Assembly (NCBI RefSeq): GCF_023630175.1
Contig: NZ_JALLIN010000012.1
Coordinates: forward strand, 1-64,000
DNA: 64,000 nucleotides
From: Streptomyces cellostaticus
GTDB lineage: Bacteria; Actinomycetota; Actinomycetes; Streptomycetales; Streptomycetaceae
Reading direction: 5' to 3'
Part shown: positions 51,726 through 63,253 of the stretch, in pieces
Position numbering within the stretch: position 1 is the first letter of the stretch
Layout: every line of letters starts with the position of its first letter
Program-made: the position numbers and the translations under genes
Notes under the pieces: model-generated
What the model saw: only the letters and a program-made list of their open reading frames with translations
The model's database searches: none
Told to the model about the DNA's origin: nothing

Positions 51726-52439
51726 CTATCGACTGCGCGGGATGACCGGCCAAGCCGCCTCGACGACCGCCGTCGGGTTCGAAGTCCGCCGCAGGTAGGC
51801 CTGCAGTGAGGCCGACTGCTCGGCCGCCGCACGAACCTGGAGGTCGTGCAGGTCCGCCGGGGACATCGCCCCGACCGGCTGGTGCCTCTCGGCCATGCGC
51901 CGCACCACACGGGCGGCAGCCACCGCGTCCGCCCTCGCGTCGTGCGCCTCGTCGAGCGGCACCCCGTAGTGCGCGCACAACGCGTGCAAGGCGCGCGTTC
52001 CCTTTCGGTACTTGTCGACATGCTTGTCGATCACCAACGGATCGATGACCGGCGAGGGCACGACGCCCAGTCGGTCACTGATCGACTTGAGCCCGTACCG
52101 CCGACACTCGCGGTCCAGCAGTGACAGGTCGTAGCGCGCGTTCATCACCACCAGCGGGGTCCCTGATCGCAGGACCTCGGCCACGGACCCCGCGATTTCC
52201 TCGATTGCGGACGCAGCCGAGACTCCGTGCGCGCGGGCATGGCCCGTCGAGATGCCATGGATCGCCGAAGCCTGTTCGGGTATCGCCACCCCGGGGTTGA
52301 CGAGCCAGGTCCGCTCCGCGGAGACAGCCCCGTCCGGCTCCAGCCGCACGATGGCCGCGGTGACGACGCGATCGGTCTCGACGTCCGTACCCGTGGTCTC
52401 CAGATCGAACGCCACCAGGACCCCGGTGTTCCAGCTCAT
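51726..52439 (-). CDS. DnaQ-like 3'-5' exonuclease
   Basis: 237 residues of the DEDD family. Motif I is FDLETTGTD with D and E, motif II VVMNARYDLSLLDREC, and motif III is HDARADAVAAARV with a DEDDh-type histidine. A central SRL-type segment LHALCAHYGV follows. It removes nucleotides from DNA 3' ends, probably as a repair or accessory exonuclease rather than as the main proofreader. The start ATG 52439 overlaps the TGA of a truncated upstream copy (TGATG). The substrate is unknown. Confidence 0.88.
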   Translation of the reverse strand: MSWNTGVLVAFDLETTGTDVETDRVVTAAIVRLEPDGAVSAERTWLVNPGVAIPEQASAIHGISTGHARAHGVSAASAIEEIAGSVAEVLRSGTPLVVMNARYDLSLLDRECRRYGLKSISDRLGVVPSPVIDPLVIDKHVDKYRKGTRALHALCAHYGVPLDEAHDARADAVAAARVVRRMAERHQPVGAMSPADLHDLQVRAAAEQSASLQAYLRRTSNPTAVVEAAWPVIPRSR

Positions 52440-52558
52440 CACCGACCCCCCGCTCCGGCCCGGGCCGGAACGCGGCACTCCGCCGGCGGATGGGACAGCG
52501 GGTCCGTGCCGGTGGTCTCCAGGTCGAAGCCGATCAGCGGCTCCCGGTGCCAGCCCAT
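52439..52558 (-). pseudogene. Truncated N-terminus of a second DnaQ-like exonuclease
   Basis: 39 codons starting at ATG 52558. The beginning GWHREPLIGFDLETTGTDP closely parallels the SWNTGVLVAFDLETTGTD start of the neighbouring intact gene, but similarity stops after motif I and the frame runs to a TGA that overlaps the intact gene's ATG. This looks like a partial duplication. Translation of this peptide could assist ribosome loading onto the intact gene. Confidence 0.65.
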
Positions 52559-52660
52559 GGGCGGCCCCCCTTCTTGGTGGTGCTTTCCCCCAGTGGCTCC
52601 CACCATCGCACGCGGCACTGACAATCCGGGGGGCGCGTTCCACCTGCCCGCACGGACAGT

Positions 52661-53902
52661 TCAGGACACGGGGCGCGAATCAGCCCAGGACAGCTCGAAC
52701 TCCTCGCGATACGTGGGGAAGATACCGGCATCGCCCATGTCGTCCGGCTTGAGCACCTTGCTGCCGCCCCGCAGCACCAGCACCGGCGACTCCATCCCCC
52801 GGGCCCCGCGCAGATAGGACTGCACCACGGCGATGCCGTCCGCGCCGTCACCGTCCACCAGGTAGGCGGTGAAGCGGGGCGTCTCGTCGTAGACCTGGAT
52901 CTCGAAGGCCCCCGGGTCGCGCAGCCGGGACCGCACCCGGCGCATGTGCAGGATGTTCATCTCGACGGAGCGGCTCAGTTCGCCCCGTTTCATCCCCAGT
53001 TCGCGCTCCCGGCGCTTGACCGCACTGGAGGCCGGGTTGAGGAAGAGCAGCCGAACCCGGCAGCCGGACTCGGCGAGCCGGACCAGCCTCCGGCCGGAGA
53101 AGTTCTGCACCAGCAGGTTGAGCCCGATGCCGATGGCGTCGAGGCGGCGCGCGCCCCCGAACAGGTCCTCGGCCGGGAACTGGCGCATGAGGCGCACCCG
53201 GTCGGGGTGCACGGCCACGACGTCCGCGTAGCGGTCGGCGACCAGGTCCTCCACCGCGTCGACCGGCAGCCGGCGTGCGGAGGGCACGTCACCGCCCGCG
53301 CCGAGCATCTCCAGCAGCCGGGCCGAGGCCCGCTCGGCCTGGTTCAGCACCGCCTCGGACAGAGCCCGGTTGCGGGAGACGACGTTGCGGGTCACCTCCA
53401 GCTCGTCCAGGGCGAGTTCGACGTCCCGGCGCTCGTCGAAGTACGGCTCGAAGCACGGCCAGTGCTGCACCATCAGCTCCCGGAGCTGCGGCAGCGTGAG
53501 GAAGCTGAGCACGTTGTCGTCGGCCGGGTCGAGCAGATAACCCTTGCGGCGGCTGACCTCGCGGACGGCGACGGCCCGCTGCACCCACTCCTGTCCGGCG
53601 GGCCCGGCCGCGGCCACCACCCAGTCGTCGCCGTGCACCGGCTCGTAGACGGGCCGCAGCACGGCGGCCACGACCGCGCGCAGCCGCTGCTCGACCAGGT
53701 TCAGCCAGATGTAGGCCCGGCCCGCCCGCTGGGCGCGGACGCGCACCTCGTGCCAGGCGTCGGCGTCCCAGTCCAGTTCCGGCCCGATGGACCCCGCGGT
53801 GTCCATCGGGCGGGCCAGGGACACCGCACCGGGCGGGACGTCTGCGGAGTTCCCCTCGTGACCCTCGTCACCAGGGGGTAGCTCCAGCCCTCCCGCGCCC
53901 AC
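52661..53902 (-). CDS. HEPN-like protein of the SAV2148 type with PLD-like C-terminal part
   Basis: 413 residues, cytoplasmic, no signal peptide. The N-terminal RAYIWLNLVEQRLRAVVAAVLRPVYEP (seen in pieces) and NVVSRNRALSEAVLNQAERASARLLEML resemble the Streptomyces SAV2148 HEPN family. The C-terminal GCRVRLLFLNPASSAVKRRERELG and ARFTAYLVDGDGADGIAVVQSYLRG-like segments recall phospholipase-D-like stress proteins. GTG 53902 has GGAAGG ten bases upstream. HEPN domains are often RNases in conflict systems, but the canonical R-x4-6-H motif is not clearly present. Function unknown. Confidence 0.7.
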   Translation of the reverse strand: MGAGGLELPPGDEGHEGNSADVPPGAVSLARPMDTAGSIGPELDWDADAWHEVRVRAQRAGRAYIWLNLVEQRLRAVVAAVLRPVYEPVHGDDWVVAAAGPAGQEWVQRAVAVREVSRRKGYLLDPADDNVLSFLTLPQLRELMVQHWPCFEPYFDERRDVELALDELEVTRNVVSRNRALSEAVLNQAERASARLLEMLGAGGDVPSARRLPVDAVEDLVADRYADVVAVHPDRVRLMRQFPAEDLFGGARRLDAIGIGLNLLVQNFSGRRLVRLAESGCRVRLLFLNPASSAVKRRERELGMKRGELSRSVEMNILHMRRVRSRLRDPGAFEIQVYDETPRFTAYLVDGDGADGIAVVQSYLRGARGMESPVLVLRGGSKVLKPDDMGDAGIFPTYREEFELSWADSRPVS

Positions 53903-54005
53903 CCGCGCACCGCCTTCCGCCACCCCGGGCCTTCCCCACGCCAACGATCAAGGAAGGGTACTCCGGGAGCGGTCGGCGGTGCAGCCGGATGGACAGGTCG
54001 GTTTC

Positions 54006-55322
54006 TCAACTACGCGGCCTCCAGTGGCCGTTCTGCCACGAGAGCTCGTCCGGAGTGAGCGGATTCATAGCCGTGACGTCGCGCGGCGCGATGGCGAAAC
54101 CCTGCCAGTGGATCGGCATGGGCTGCTGGTCCTCGTCCCGGGCGATGTGGTGGAAGCCGACGTTCATCCAGACCACCGGGTGAGTGAGCCTCTGTCCGTT
54201 GACCCACTTGTCCACCGACTTCGGGTAACCGCGGGCGCAGCCCGGGTTGTTGCTCGCGAACCGCTCGCACTTGTTGTACTGGGTGAAGTACACGTCGTGC
54301 TTGGTGAAACTGCGGCCGGGGTACCTCGTGGTCGGGCCGGGGACGATCTCGTACGAACGCGCGTGCCCGTCCTTGTTCTTGCCGGTCGCGCTGACCACCC
54401 GCCACCAGCGGTAGGCCTTGGAGTCGCCCGCGAGTTCCTTGGTGACCTTGGTGCGGGTGGTCTTGGCCGTGGGCGCCTGCCGGCCGCGGGCGGGCGCGGT
54501 GACGGCCGAGTCGTACTGCTCGACCTTGGTCTTCGAGGAGCCGTCGAGCCCGAAGTCCAGCCGCCAGAAGACGTTATGGCTGTGGCTGGTGGCGTAGGCC
54601 TTGGCGCCCTTGCCGACGGGCCAGCCGCGGCCGTCCCCGGCGTCGTAGTCCTCGTAGGAGAGGCTGCCGGTGGCCCCGACGTTCATGTGGACGGTGCCGT
54701 CGTCCTGGAAGCGCCACTCGGTCATGTACTCGTACCAGCCGACCTGGTTGACCGTGTAGACGAGCAGGTCCTTGCCCTGTGCCTGGAAGACCTTGTTGGC
54801 CGCGTCGCCCTGCATGCGGTAGGCGTGGCCGCGCGAACGCGTGGTGGCGCACAGGCCCTTGACGTCCGGGTGGTCCGGGTCCCAGGAGTCGGGCACCCGT
54901 ACGGTCCTGATGGTGCCGCCGGGGCACTCGCCGGGCGCGAGGTTCACCAGGCCCTGGCCGAAGCCGAAGCCGGTCAGGTCGTCGTACTCGACGCTGCCGT
55001 CGTCGTAGGGGACGTCGATCTGGGCGAGGCGGGCGCTGTTGAGGACCTTGATCGGCTTCGGCTCGCCCTTGGGCCGGTAGGAGACGTTCTCCAGGACCAG
55101 GCCGGCCTTGCTGTCGTAGCGCCAGCACATCCGCCAGGTGGTGCCGCTGGAGAGCTTCTGCTCGATCCGGTAGGCGGCGCTGCAGTCCGCGGCGGCGGCC
55201 GGCGCGGACTGCGGCCGGGCGGCGGCCGGTCCGGCGCCGGCGGTCGCACCGGCGGCCAGCGCGGCCACGGTGAGGCCGACGGCCGCGCGTGCGCGGGCAC
55301 GGCTCATTGTGTTGTCACGCAT
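54006..55322 (-). CDS. Secreted copper-amine-oxidase-like catalytic-domain protein
   Basis: 438 residues with a signal peptide (about 1-35, Ala-rich). The catalytic core follows copper amine oxidases: the VGWYEYMTEW segment aligns with the TPQ site T-x-G-N-Y-D/E-Y, so the cofactor tyrosine is Tyr197, but the preceding Asn is Trp196. Copper ligands are H247 and H249 (SHSHNVFWRLD), with a third His in the HHIARDEDQQPMPIHW segment near 400. Family proteins oxidise primary amines with copper and topaquinone. The N2/N3 domains are absent here but the neighbouring gene may supply them. AAGGGAG precedes ATG 55322. Enzyme activity is uncertain because the Asn is changed. Confidence 0.75.
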   Translation of the reverse strand: MRDNTMSRARARAAVGLTVAALAAGATAGAGPAAARPQSAPAAAADCSAAYRIEQKLSSGTTWRMCWRYDSKAGLVLENVSYRPKGEPKPIKVLNSARLAQIDVPYDDGSVEYDDLTGFGFGQGLVNLAPGECPGGTIRTVRVPDSWDPDHPDVKGLCATTRSRGHAYRMQGDAANKVFQAQGKDLLVYTVNQVGWYEYMTEWRFQDDGTVHMNVGATGSLSYEDYDAGDGRGWPVGKGAKAYATSHSHNVFWRLDFGLDGSSKTKVEQYDSAVTAPARGRQAPTAKTTRTKVTKELAGDSKAYRWWRVVSATGKNKDGHARSYEIVPGPTTRYPGRSFTKHDVYFTQYNKCERFASNNPGCARGYPKSVDKWVNGQRLTHPVVWMNVGFHHIARDEDQQPMPIHWQGFAIAPRDVTAMNPLTPDELSWQNGHWRPRS

Positions 55323-55379
55323 GAAGGAGTGGCTCCCTTGGCAGGAGATGCGGTTCGGAAAGGTGGACGGGCGCCTGGC

Positions 55380-56213
55380 TCAGTGGCGTTCGAGCCGGCC
55401 GACCTTGCGGGCGCTGAGGTCGACGACCAGCCACCGGGCGTCGATCCAGGGACCGTTCTTGACCTTCGGGAACAGCCGCACGCAGCGGTGCTCACCGCAC
55501 TTGTCGAGCACGGCCGGCTGCCCGCCCGGAGTGGCGCGGTAGACGGCACCGGCCAGCAGGAGCTGGTCCGGGGAGGTCAGCTCGTGGCCGGTGGCGTCCC
55601 GGTAGTCCGCCTTGAGGCCCGCGCCGAGCGGGTCGGCGATCAGCAGCCCGGCCGCCGCGGCGTTCTCGTCCCGGCTCAGCGGCGGCTGGTCGCCCCGGCT
55701 GGTGACGCTGCCGACGACCTTTCCCGTTCCCAGGTCGACCGTCCTGGTGGTGAGCGCGTCGTTCCTGTAGTCGTAGAAGGTCACGTCGGCCCGGCGCGGC
55801 GCTCCCGGGTCGTCGAGTTCGTCCGCCGCCGGGTCGGCGAGGTCGACGCTCAGGCGCTGCGGGCCCCGCCGCCCGTCGACGTTCTCACCTGCGCTGAGCA
55901 TGCGCCCGCTCAGGGCGAGGCTCTCGACCCGCCGGATCTCGTCGTCGGTCAGCGGGTCGCGGCCCGTGCCCTTCTTCCCCGCGGCCGGCGCCTGCTTCAC
56001 GACGCCCGGCGGGACCTCGCCCGGCCCCTGCCCCGCCTGCCCGGCCGCCGGTGTACCGCCGCCCCCGGCCCCTCCCGCCCCGTCGGCCCCTCCCGTCCCG
56101 TCGGCCCCCGCCGTGCCGGGCAGGGTGACCGCCACCATCACCGCGGTTCCGGCCACCGCCAGGGCCGCGCCGGCCACCACCTTGCCGAGATGCCGGTGCA
56201 CTGTCTCGCGCAC
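55380..56213 (-). CDS. Secreted partner with amine-oxidase N-domain-like features
   Basis: 277 residues. A signal peptide (hydrophobic core AGAALAVAGTAVMVAV) is followed by a Gly/Ala/Pro-rich linker. Residues from about 85 read DPLTDDEIRRVESLALSG, then ADVTFYDYRNDALTTRTVDLGTGKVVGS (in pieces) and QPPLSRDENAAAAGLLIADP. This resembles the N2/N3 domains that precede the catalytic domain in copper amine oxidases. It lies 57 bp upstream of the catalytic-domain gene in the same direction. AGGGGGCAGAT precedes GTG 56213. The N-domain call is an inference from pattern and context. Confidence 0.65.
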   Translation of the reverse strand: MRETVHRHLGKVVAGAALAVAGTAVMVAVTLPGTAGADGTGGADGAGGAGGGGTPAAGQAGQGPGEVPPGVVKQAPAAGKKGTGRDPLTDDEIRRVESLALSGRMLSAGENVDGRRGPQRLSVDLADPAADELDDPGAPRRADVTFYDYRNDALTTRTVDLGTGKVVGSVTSRGDQPPLSRDENAAAAGLLIADPLGAGLKADYRDATGHELTSPDQLLLAGAVYRATPGGQPAVLDKCGEHRCVRLFPKVKNGPWIDARWLVVDLSARKVGRLERH

Positions 56214-56409
56214 ATCTGCCCCCTACTCCCCCAAGGTCCCCGGGAGTACGTGTATCCCCACTGATTCGGCGCACGGCGGGTACACGAGTCGCCGTGCGCA
56301 CTGGTCGGCCGATAAGAGGGATGTAAGTCCCGGAAGGTTCCCTCACTTTCGGGGAGACTCGCAGCCAACGCGCCCCCAGCGGGGCCGCACACCTGGAAGA
56401 GTCGTGGTC

Positions 56410-58596
<2,187 letters not shown>

Positions 58597-58701
58597 GAAC
58601 GCATGCGGGGTCGCACGATGGGGGCGCGCGCACTCCGGCGTGCGCCCCCCGCGTGCGACGGGGATGACACGAAATCCGGTGCGCTGGGTACGTAGGGTCC
58701 C

Positions 58702-61083
58702 ATGACTGCGACGCGCCCCGGCCCCGAGGCACCCACCGCCACCTACCGGCTGCAACTGCAACCCTCGTTCCCGTTCGCCGCCGCCGCCGCGGCGGTCCCG
58801 TACCTGGCGTCGCTGGGCGTCTCGCACCTGCACCTGTCCCCCGTCCTGGAGTCCGTCCCCGGGTCCACGCACGGCTACGACGTCGTGGACCACGCGCGGG
58901 TGCGCGCGGAACTGGGCGGCGAGGACGGGCTGCGCGCGCTGGCGCGGACCGCGCATGAGCACGACCTGGGCCTGGTGGTGGACATCGTGCCGAACCACAT
59001 GGCCATGGCGCCCCGGCACAACCGGGCCCTGTGGGAGGTGCTGCGCGAGGGGCCCGAGTCGCCCTACGCGCGCTGGTTCGACATCGACTGGGCGGCGCAG
59101 GACGGCCGGGTGCTGCTGCCGGTGCTCGGCGGGCCGGTCGGCTCCGTGCTGGACGAGCTGGTGGTCGACGGGGACGTACTGCGCCACCACGACCACGTCC
59201 TCCCGCTCCGCGAGGGCACCGCGGACCTCCCGCTGCCCCGGCTGCTGGACGCGCAGTGGTACCGCCCGGTGTGGTGGCGGCTGGCCCGCACCGAGCTGAA
59301 CTACCGGCGCTTCTTCAGCATCTCCGAGCTGATCGGGGTGCGGGTGGAGGACCCGGCGGTGTTCGACGCCACGCACGCCAAGATTCTCGAGCTGCTCCAC
59401 GAGGGCGTGGTCGACGGGCTGCGGATCGACCACCCCGACGGACTCGCGGACCCCGACGCCTATCTGCGGCGGCTGCACGAAGCCACCGGCGGGCGCTGGA
59501 CCGTGGTGGAGAAGATCCTCGCCGACGGCGAGCACCTGCCCGCCTCCTGGCCGGTCGCCGGCACCACGGGCTACGACGCCCTGCGCCACGTCGACGGCCT
59601 GTTCACCGACCGCACCGGGGCCGACGAGCTGCTCGGCCGCTACCGGGCGTTCGCGGCCCCGCAGGCGGACCGGGGCGGCGACTGGGACGCCACCGTCCGG
59701 CGGGCCGCCTACAAGGTGCTCACGCACGAACTGGCCACCGAGGCCGACCGGCTCACCCGGGTGGCGGCCCGGCTGTGCGCCGCCTCCCCGGACCTGTCGC
59801 TGCGCGACCGGGCGCCGTGGGCGCTGCGCACGGCCGTGGAGGAACTGCTGGTGCGGATGCGGGTGTACCGGCCCTACACCTCCCAGGACGCCTCGGCCGT
59901 ACTCACCGAGCAGGCCGCCGAGGAGGCCCGCCTGGCCTTCGTGGTGCCCGAGGAGGCGGAGGCCGTCGGCATCGTGCGGCGGCTGCTGACCGGGGACCCG
60001 GGCGATCCCTCGGCCCCGGACCACGCCGACCGGTCGGAGTTCCGCACCCGGTTCGCCCAGACCGCGTCGGCGCTGCGCGCCAAGGCCGTGGAGGACACCG
60101 CGTTCTACCGGTACGTGCCGCTGCTGCCGGCGGCCGAGGTGGGCGGCGATCCGGGTTCGCCGGGAGTGTCCCCGCAGGACTTCCACGCGTACTGCGCGCG
60201 CGTGCAGCGCGACTGGCCCGCAACCGGCACGGTCGTCACCACCCATGACACCAAGCGCAGCGCGGACGTGCGTGCCGCGCTGGCCGTGCTCACCGAGTGC
60301 CCGGACCGCTGGGCGAAGGTGCTCGCCGAGGTGACCCGCGCCGGGGAGGGCGCCCCCGACGGGCAGCTCGCCTGGGCCGCCTGGCAGACGGTGTTCGGGC
60401 TCGGCCCGGCCGAGGAGGAGCGGGTCCGGGAGGCGCTGCTCAAGCACGTCCGCGAGGCGGGGATGTACACGAGCTGGACCGAGCGGGAGCCGCGCTACGA
60501 GGAGGCGGTGGCCGCCTTCCTCACGGCGGGGCCGTGCGGGCCGCCCGGCGAGCGGGTGGCCGCCCTGCGCAAGGCACTGGAGCCGCACGTCCGGGCGAAC
60601 GTCCTGGGGACCGCCCTGGTCCAGCTCACGATGCCGGGGGTGCCGGACCTGTACCAGGGCACGGAGAGCGAGTACCGGGCGCTCGTCGATCCCGACAACC
60701 GGCGCCCCGTGCCCTTCCCGCCGCCGGTACCCGGTGAGAAGGACGCGGTGACGGCGGCGGCCCTGCGGCTGCGCGCCCGCAGGCCCGGCGCGTTCGGCAC
60801 GGCGGCGACGTACGCCCCGCTGACGGCGGACGGGCCGGCCGCGGAGCACTGCCTGGCGTTCACACGATCGGGTGAGGTGGTCACGGCGGTGACCCGGCTG
60901 TCGCTGCGGCTGGCGGAGGCGGGCGGCTGGCGGGAGACCCGCCTGGAGCTGCCCCCCGGGCGGTGGGCGGACGCGCTCGGCCCGGGCCGTGAGTTCACCG
61001 GGCGCGCGCGTGTGGCGGACCTCTTCGGCCCGTACCCGGTGGTCCTGCTGGAGCGGACCGGCGAGGGCCGGGGGCCCCGGTGA
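58702..61083 (+). CDS. treY: Maltooligosyltrehalose synthase
   Basis: 793 residues. It converts the reducing end of maltooligosaccharides into a trehalosyl unit, the first step of the TreY/TreZ route. GH13 motifs: YRLQLQPSFPF at the start, STHGYDVVDH, VVDIVPNHMA, nucleophile in GLRIDHPDGL, VVEKILADGE, and TTHDTKRSADVR. ATG 58702 lies seven bases after a TACGTAGGGT box with no ribosome binding site, so the message may be leaderless. A perfect hairpin follows the stop codon. It probably acts on products of the debranching enzyme upstream. Confidence 0.95.
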   Translation: MTATRPGPEAPTATYRLQLQPSFPFAAAAAAVPYLASLGVSHLHLSPVLESVPGSTHGYDVVDHARVRAELGGEDGLRALARTAHEHDLGLVVDIVPNHMAMAPRHNRALWEVLREGPESPYARWFDIDWAAQDGRVLLPVLGGPVGSVLDELVVDGDVLRHHDHVLPLREGTADLPLPRLLDAQWYRPVWWRLARTELNYRRFFSISELIGVRVEDPAVFDATHAKILELLHEGVVDGLRIDHPDGLADPDAYLRRLHEATGGRWTVVEKILADGEHLPASWPVAGTTGYDALRHVDGLFTDRTGADELLGRYRAFAAPQADRGGDWDATVRRAAYKVLTHELATEADRLTRVAARLCAASPDLSLRDRAPWALRTAVEELLVRMRVYRPYTSQDASAVLTEQAAEEARLAFVVPEEAEAVGIVRRLLTGDPGDPSAPDHADRSEFRTRFAQTASALRAKAVEDTAFYRYVPLLPAAEVGGDPGSPGVSPQDFHAYCARVQRDWPATGTVVTTHDTKRSADVRAALAVLTECPDRWAKVLAEVTRAGEGAPDGQLAWAAWQTVFGLGPAEEERVREALLKHVREAGMYTSWTEREPRYEEAVAAFLTAGPCGPPGERVAALRKALEPHVRANVLGTALVQLTMPGVPDLYQGTESEYRALVDPDNRRPVPFPPPVPGEKDAVTAAALRLRARRPGAFGTAATYAPLTADGPAAEHCLAFTRSGEVVTAVTRLSLRLAEAGGWRETRLELPPGRWADALGPGREFTGRARVADLFGPYPVVLLERTGEGRGPR

Positions 61084-61089
61084 ACGCGA

Positions 61090-61115
61090 CCGGGAGCCTC
61101 CCGCGAGGCTCCCGG
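61090..61115 (+). terminator. Hairpin terminator after treY
   Basis: CCGGGAGCCTC at 61090-61100 pairs perfectly with GAGGCTCCCGG at 61105-61115 around a four-base loop, seven bases after the treY stop. A partly T-rich tail (GTTCTTG) follows. Confidence 0.85.
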
Positions 61116-61168
61116 CGCTGTTCTTGACAGTTCCCCCACGCCGTGCGGCACTGGGAGGGCGAAGCCGG

Positions 61169-62434
61169 TTGGACAAGTCGGGGGTGAGTCTCCTGCCGGA
61201 GCTGCGCTATCCCAGCGTTCCCCAATTGGTCGCCTCCGCCCGGGCGCTGGCCGCCGCGGAGCCCCGGCTGTGTGCGCTCAGGCAGGTGGGCGCCTCGCGG
61301 GCCGGCCGGCCCCTGCACCTGCTGTCGGTGGGGCACGCCCGCCGGGCGGTGCTGGTGGTGGCGGGCGCCCACGCCAACGAGCCGACGGGCGGCTGCACCC
61401 TGCGGTCGCTGGCCGAACGGGTGCTGGCCGTAACCGAGTTGCGGGCGGACGTCTCCTGGCACTTCCTGCTGTGCGCGGACCCGGACGGCGCGAGCCTCCA
61501 TGTGACCCCGGCGCCGCGCGACCTGCTCGACTACCACCGGGGCTTCTACCGGCCCACGGGTGCGGAGCAGCCCGAGTGGTCGCCCGCGGTGCTGCCCCCG
61601 GACCGGCTGCCGCCCGAGACGCGGGCCCTGACCGGAGTGATCGACGAGGTGCGCCCGTACCTCCAGGTGACGCTGCACGGCACCGATCTGGGCGGTACCT
61701 GGGTGCAGTTGACGAAGGACGTGCCGGGCCTCGCCGAACCCTTCGCCAAGTCGGCGGCCGAGCTGCACATTCCGGTGGAGACGGGCGCCTCGGACGCGGC
61801 GGGCTGGCCTGCGTCGGGGCCCGGGGTGCATGTGATGCCCGGTCCCGACGGCGGCGTCGCCTACCCGAGCCTGCCGGACGACGCCCGGCGCAGCACCTGG
61901 TACCACACCCACCGCTACGGCGGGCTGACGGCGGTGGTGGAGGTGCCGATGTGGGCCAGCGACCTGGTGGGCGACCCCGCGCCGCACCCGGCGCCGACGG
62001 CGGCCATGGGGCGGCTGGCGGCGCGACTGCTGCGCGACGCCCTGGAGGTCGAGCGGGTGTTCGAAGACGCGCTGCCCCGGCTCGGGGACACGGACGGGCC
62101 GCTGCTGCGCGCCGCGCGCTGGGTGCTCGAGCTGATACCCGGCCTGGCCCGGGACTGGGTCCAGACTCCGCCGGCCGCCACGACCATGGCCTACGTCGGC
62201 AGTGTGGACGCCTTCGGGCGGCGGCTGCCGCTGCGTGCGGCGGCGATGCTGCTGCGGGTGCTCCGGGAGAGCGACGACCGGGCGGTTCCCGGTCTGGAGC
62301 GGCTCGTCGCCTTCTGGTGCGAGGCCTACGCGGCGCGTTTCCGGGCCCGCTGGGTGCCGGTGGAGGACCAGGTGGAGCACCAGTCCCGGACGGTACTGGT
62401 GGCGGCCCGGCTGACCCGGGACCGGGCGGGGTGA
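61169..62434 (+). CDS. M14-family zinc carboxypeptidase-like protein
   Basis: 421 residues. A zinc-binding HxxE pair is GAHANEPTGG, the third His ligand is VTLHGTDLGG, and the catalytic glutamate is probably in VVEVPMW. This fits M14 carboxypeptidases, in particular the cytoplasmic type without signal peptide. GGGAGG ten bases upstream supports the TTG at 61169. A GTG at 61184 is in frame but lacks a ribosome binding site. The peptide or amide substrate is unknown. It has no obvious link to the neighbouring trehalose genes. Confidence 0.8.
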   Translation: MDKSGVSLLPELRYPSVPQLVASARALAAAEPRLCALRQVGASRAGRPLHLLSVGHARRAVLVVAGAHANEPTGGCTLRSLAERVLAVTELRADVSWHFLLCADPDGASLHVTPAPRDLLDYHRGFYRPTGAEQPEWSPAVLPPDRLPPETRALTGVIDEVRPYLQVTLHGTDLGGTWVQLTKDVPGLAEPFAKSAAELHIPVETGASDAAGWPASGPGVHVMPGPDGGVAYPSLPDDARRSTWYHTHRYGGLTAVVEVPMWASDLVGDPAPHPAPTAAMGRLAARLLRDALEVERVFEDALPRLGDTDGPLLRAARWVLELIPGLARDWVQTPPAATTMAYVGSVDAFGRRLPLRAAAMLLRVLRESDDRAVPGLERLVAFWCEAYAARFRARWVPVEDQVEHQSRTVLVAARLTRDRAG

Positions 62435-62517
62435 GCCAGGGCCGGGACGCGGCCCGCGTTCCCCGCCCCCGGCACCCGAACGGCACCACGCGGGCGGGCG
62501 GCGGTGCGCGGGTCCGC

Positions 62518-63078
62518 TCAGGTGTCCCGGTGCGCCGCGAGCCGGAAGGCGGCCCGGCCGAAGGCGACCTGGTCGCCCTCGCGGACCACGACGGCGCCGG
62601 TGGTCCGGCGGCCGTTGACGGTGGTGCCGTTGGTGGAGCCGAGGTCCCTGAGGATCCACATGCCGCCCTGGTGGCGCAGTTCGGCGTGCACGCGGGAGAC
62701 GCTGTCGTGGTTCAGGCGCAGCCCCATGGCGGGATCGCGGCCTATGCGCAGCGGGTGGCCGCCGGCCGGGTGCGGCAGCAGCAGCTTGGGCAGCCGCTCG
62801 GCCTGCCAGGCCCGCCGCAACCGTACGGTGAAGCCGGATACGGCCCCCACGGTGCCGAACACCGCGCGCGAGAAGCGGTTCTCGCGGGGCAGGTCGGCGA
62901 TGAGGGCGGCCAGTTCGTCCGCGCCGCGGGCGGCGAGCGCCAGTTCCATGCGGTGCACGAACGTGTCGTGCGAGAGCCGTCCCGCGGCGACGCCTTCCCG
63001 CAGCACCCGCAGCGCCTTGTCGCGCTCCGCGTCGGACAGCCGCGCGGGAAGCAGGGGGAACTCGAAGGACGACGTCAC
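62518..63078 (-). CDS. DUF1707-FHA domain protein
   Basis: 186 residues. The N-terminal DUF1707 domain is LSDAERDKALRVLREGVAAGRLSHDTFVHRMELALAARG read in parts. The C-terminal FHA domain has GRDPAMGLRLNHDSVSRVHAEL and DLGSTNGTTVNG, with the phosphothreonine-binding Arg, Ser and Asn. It binds a phosphothreonine on a partner, probably a substrate of a Ser/Thr kinase. The GTG at 63078 follows GACAAT seven bases upstream with no ribosome binding site. An earlier ATG would add unrelated sequence. Confidence 0.87.
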   Translation of the reverse strand: MTSSFEFPLLPARLSDAERDKALRVLREGVAAGRLSHDTFVHRMELALAARGADELAALIADLPRENRFSRAVFGTVGAVSGFTVRLRRAWQAERLPKLLLPHPAGGHPLRIGRDPAMGLRLNHDSVSRVHAELRHQGGMWILRDLGSTNGTTVNGRRTTGAVVVREGDQVAFGRAAFRLAAHRDT

Positions 63079-63253
63079 GCTGGTGATTGTCAGGGGTGTG
63101 AACCCCCGGTGTCCAGAATCGGGGGGAACGGTGCCGGGAGACGCGCAACGGCGCGACACCCGGCGGGAAAGCCCGGATTCGAAAGCGGATTGATCGCTTT
63201 CGCGGCACGATGGACGTGACTACATCACGGTGAGCAGACGAAGGGGAACCGTC

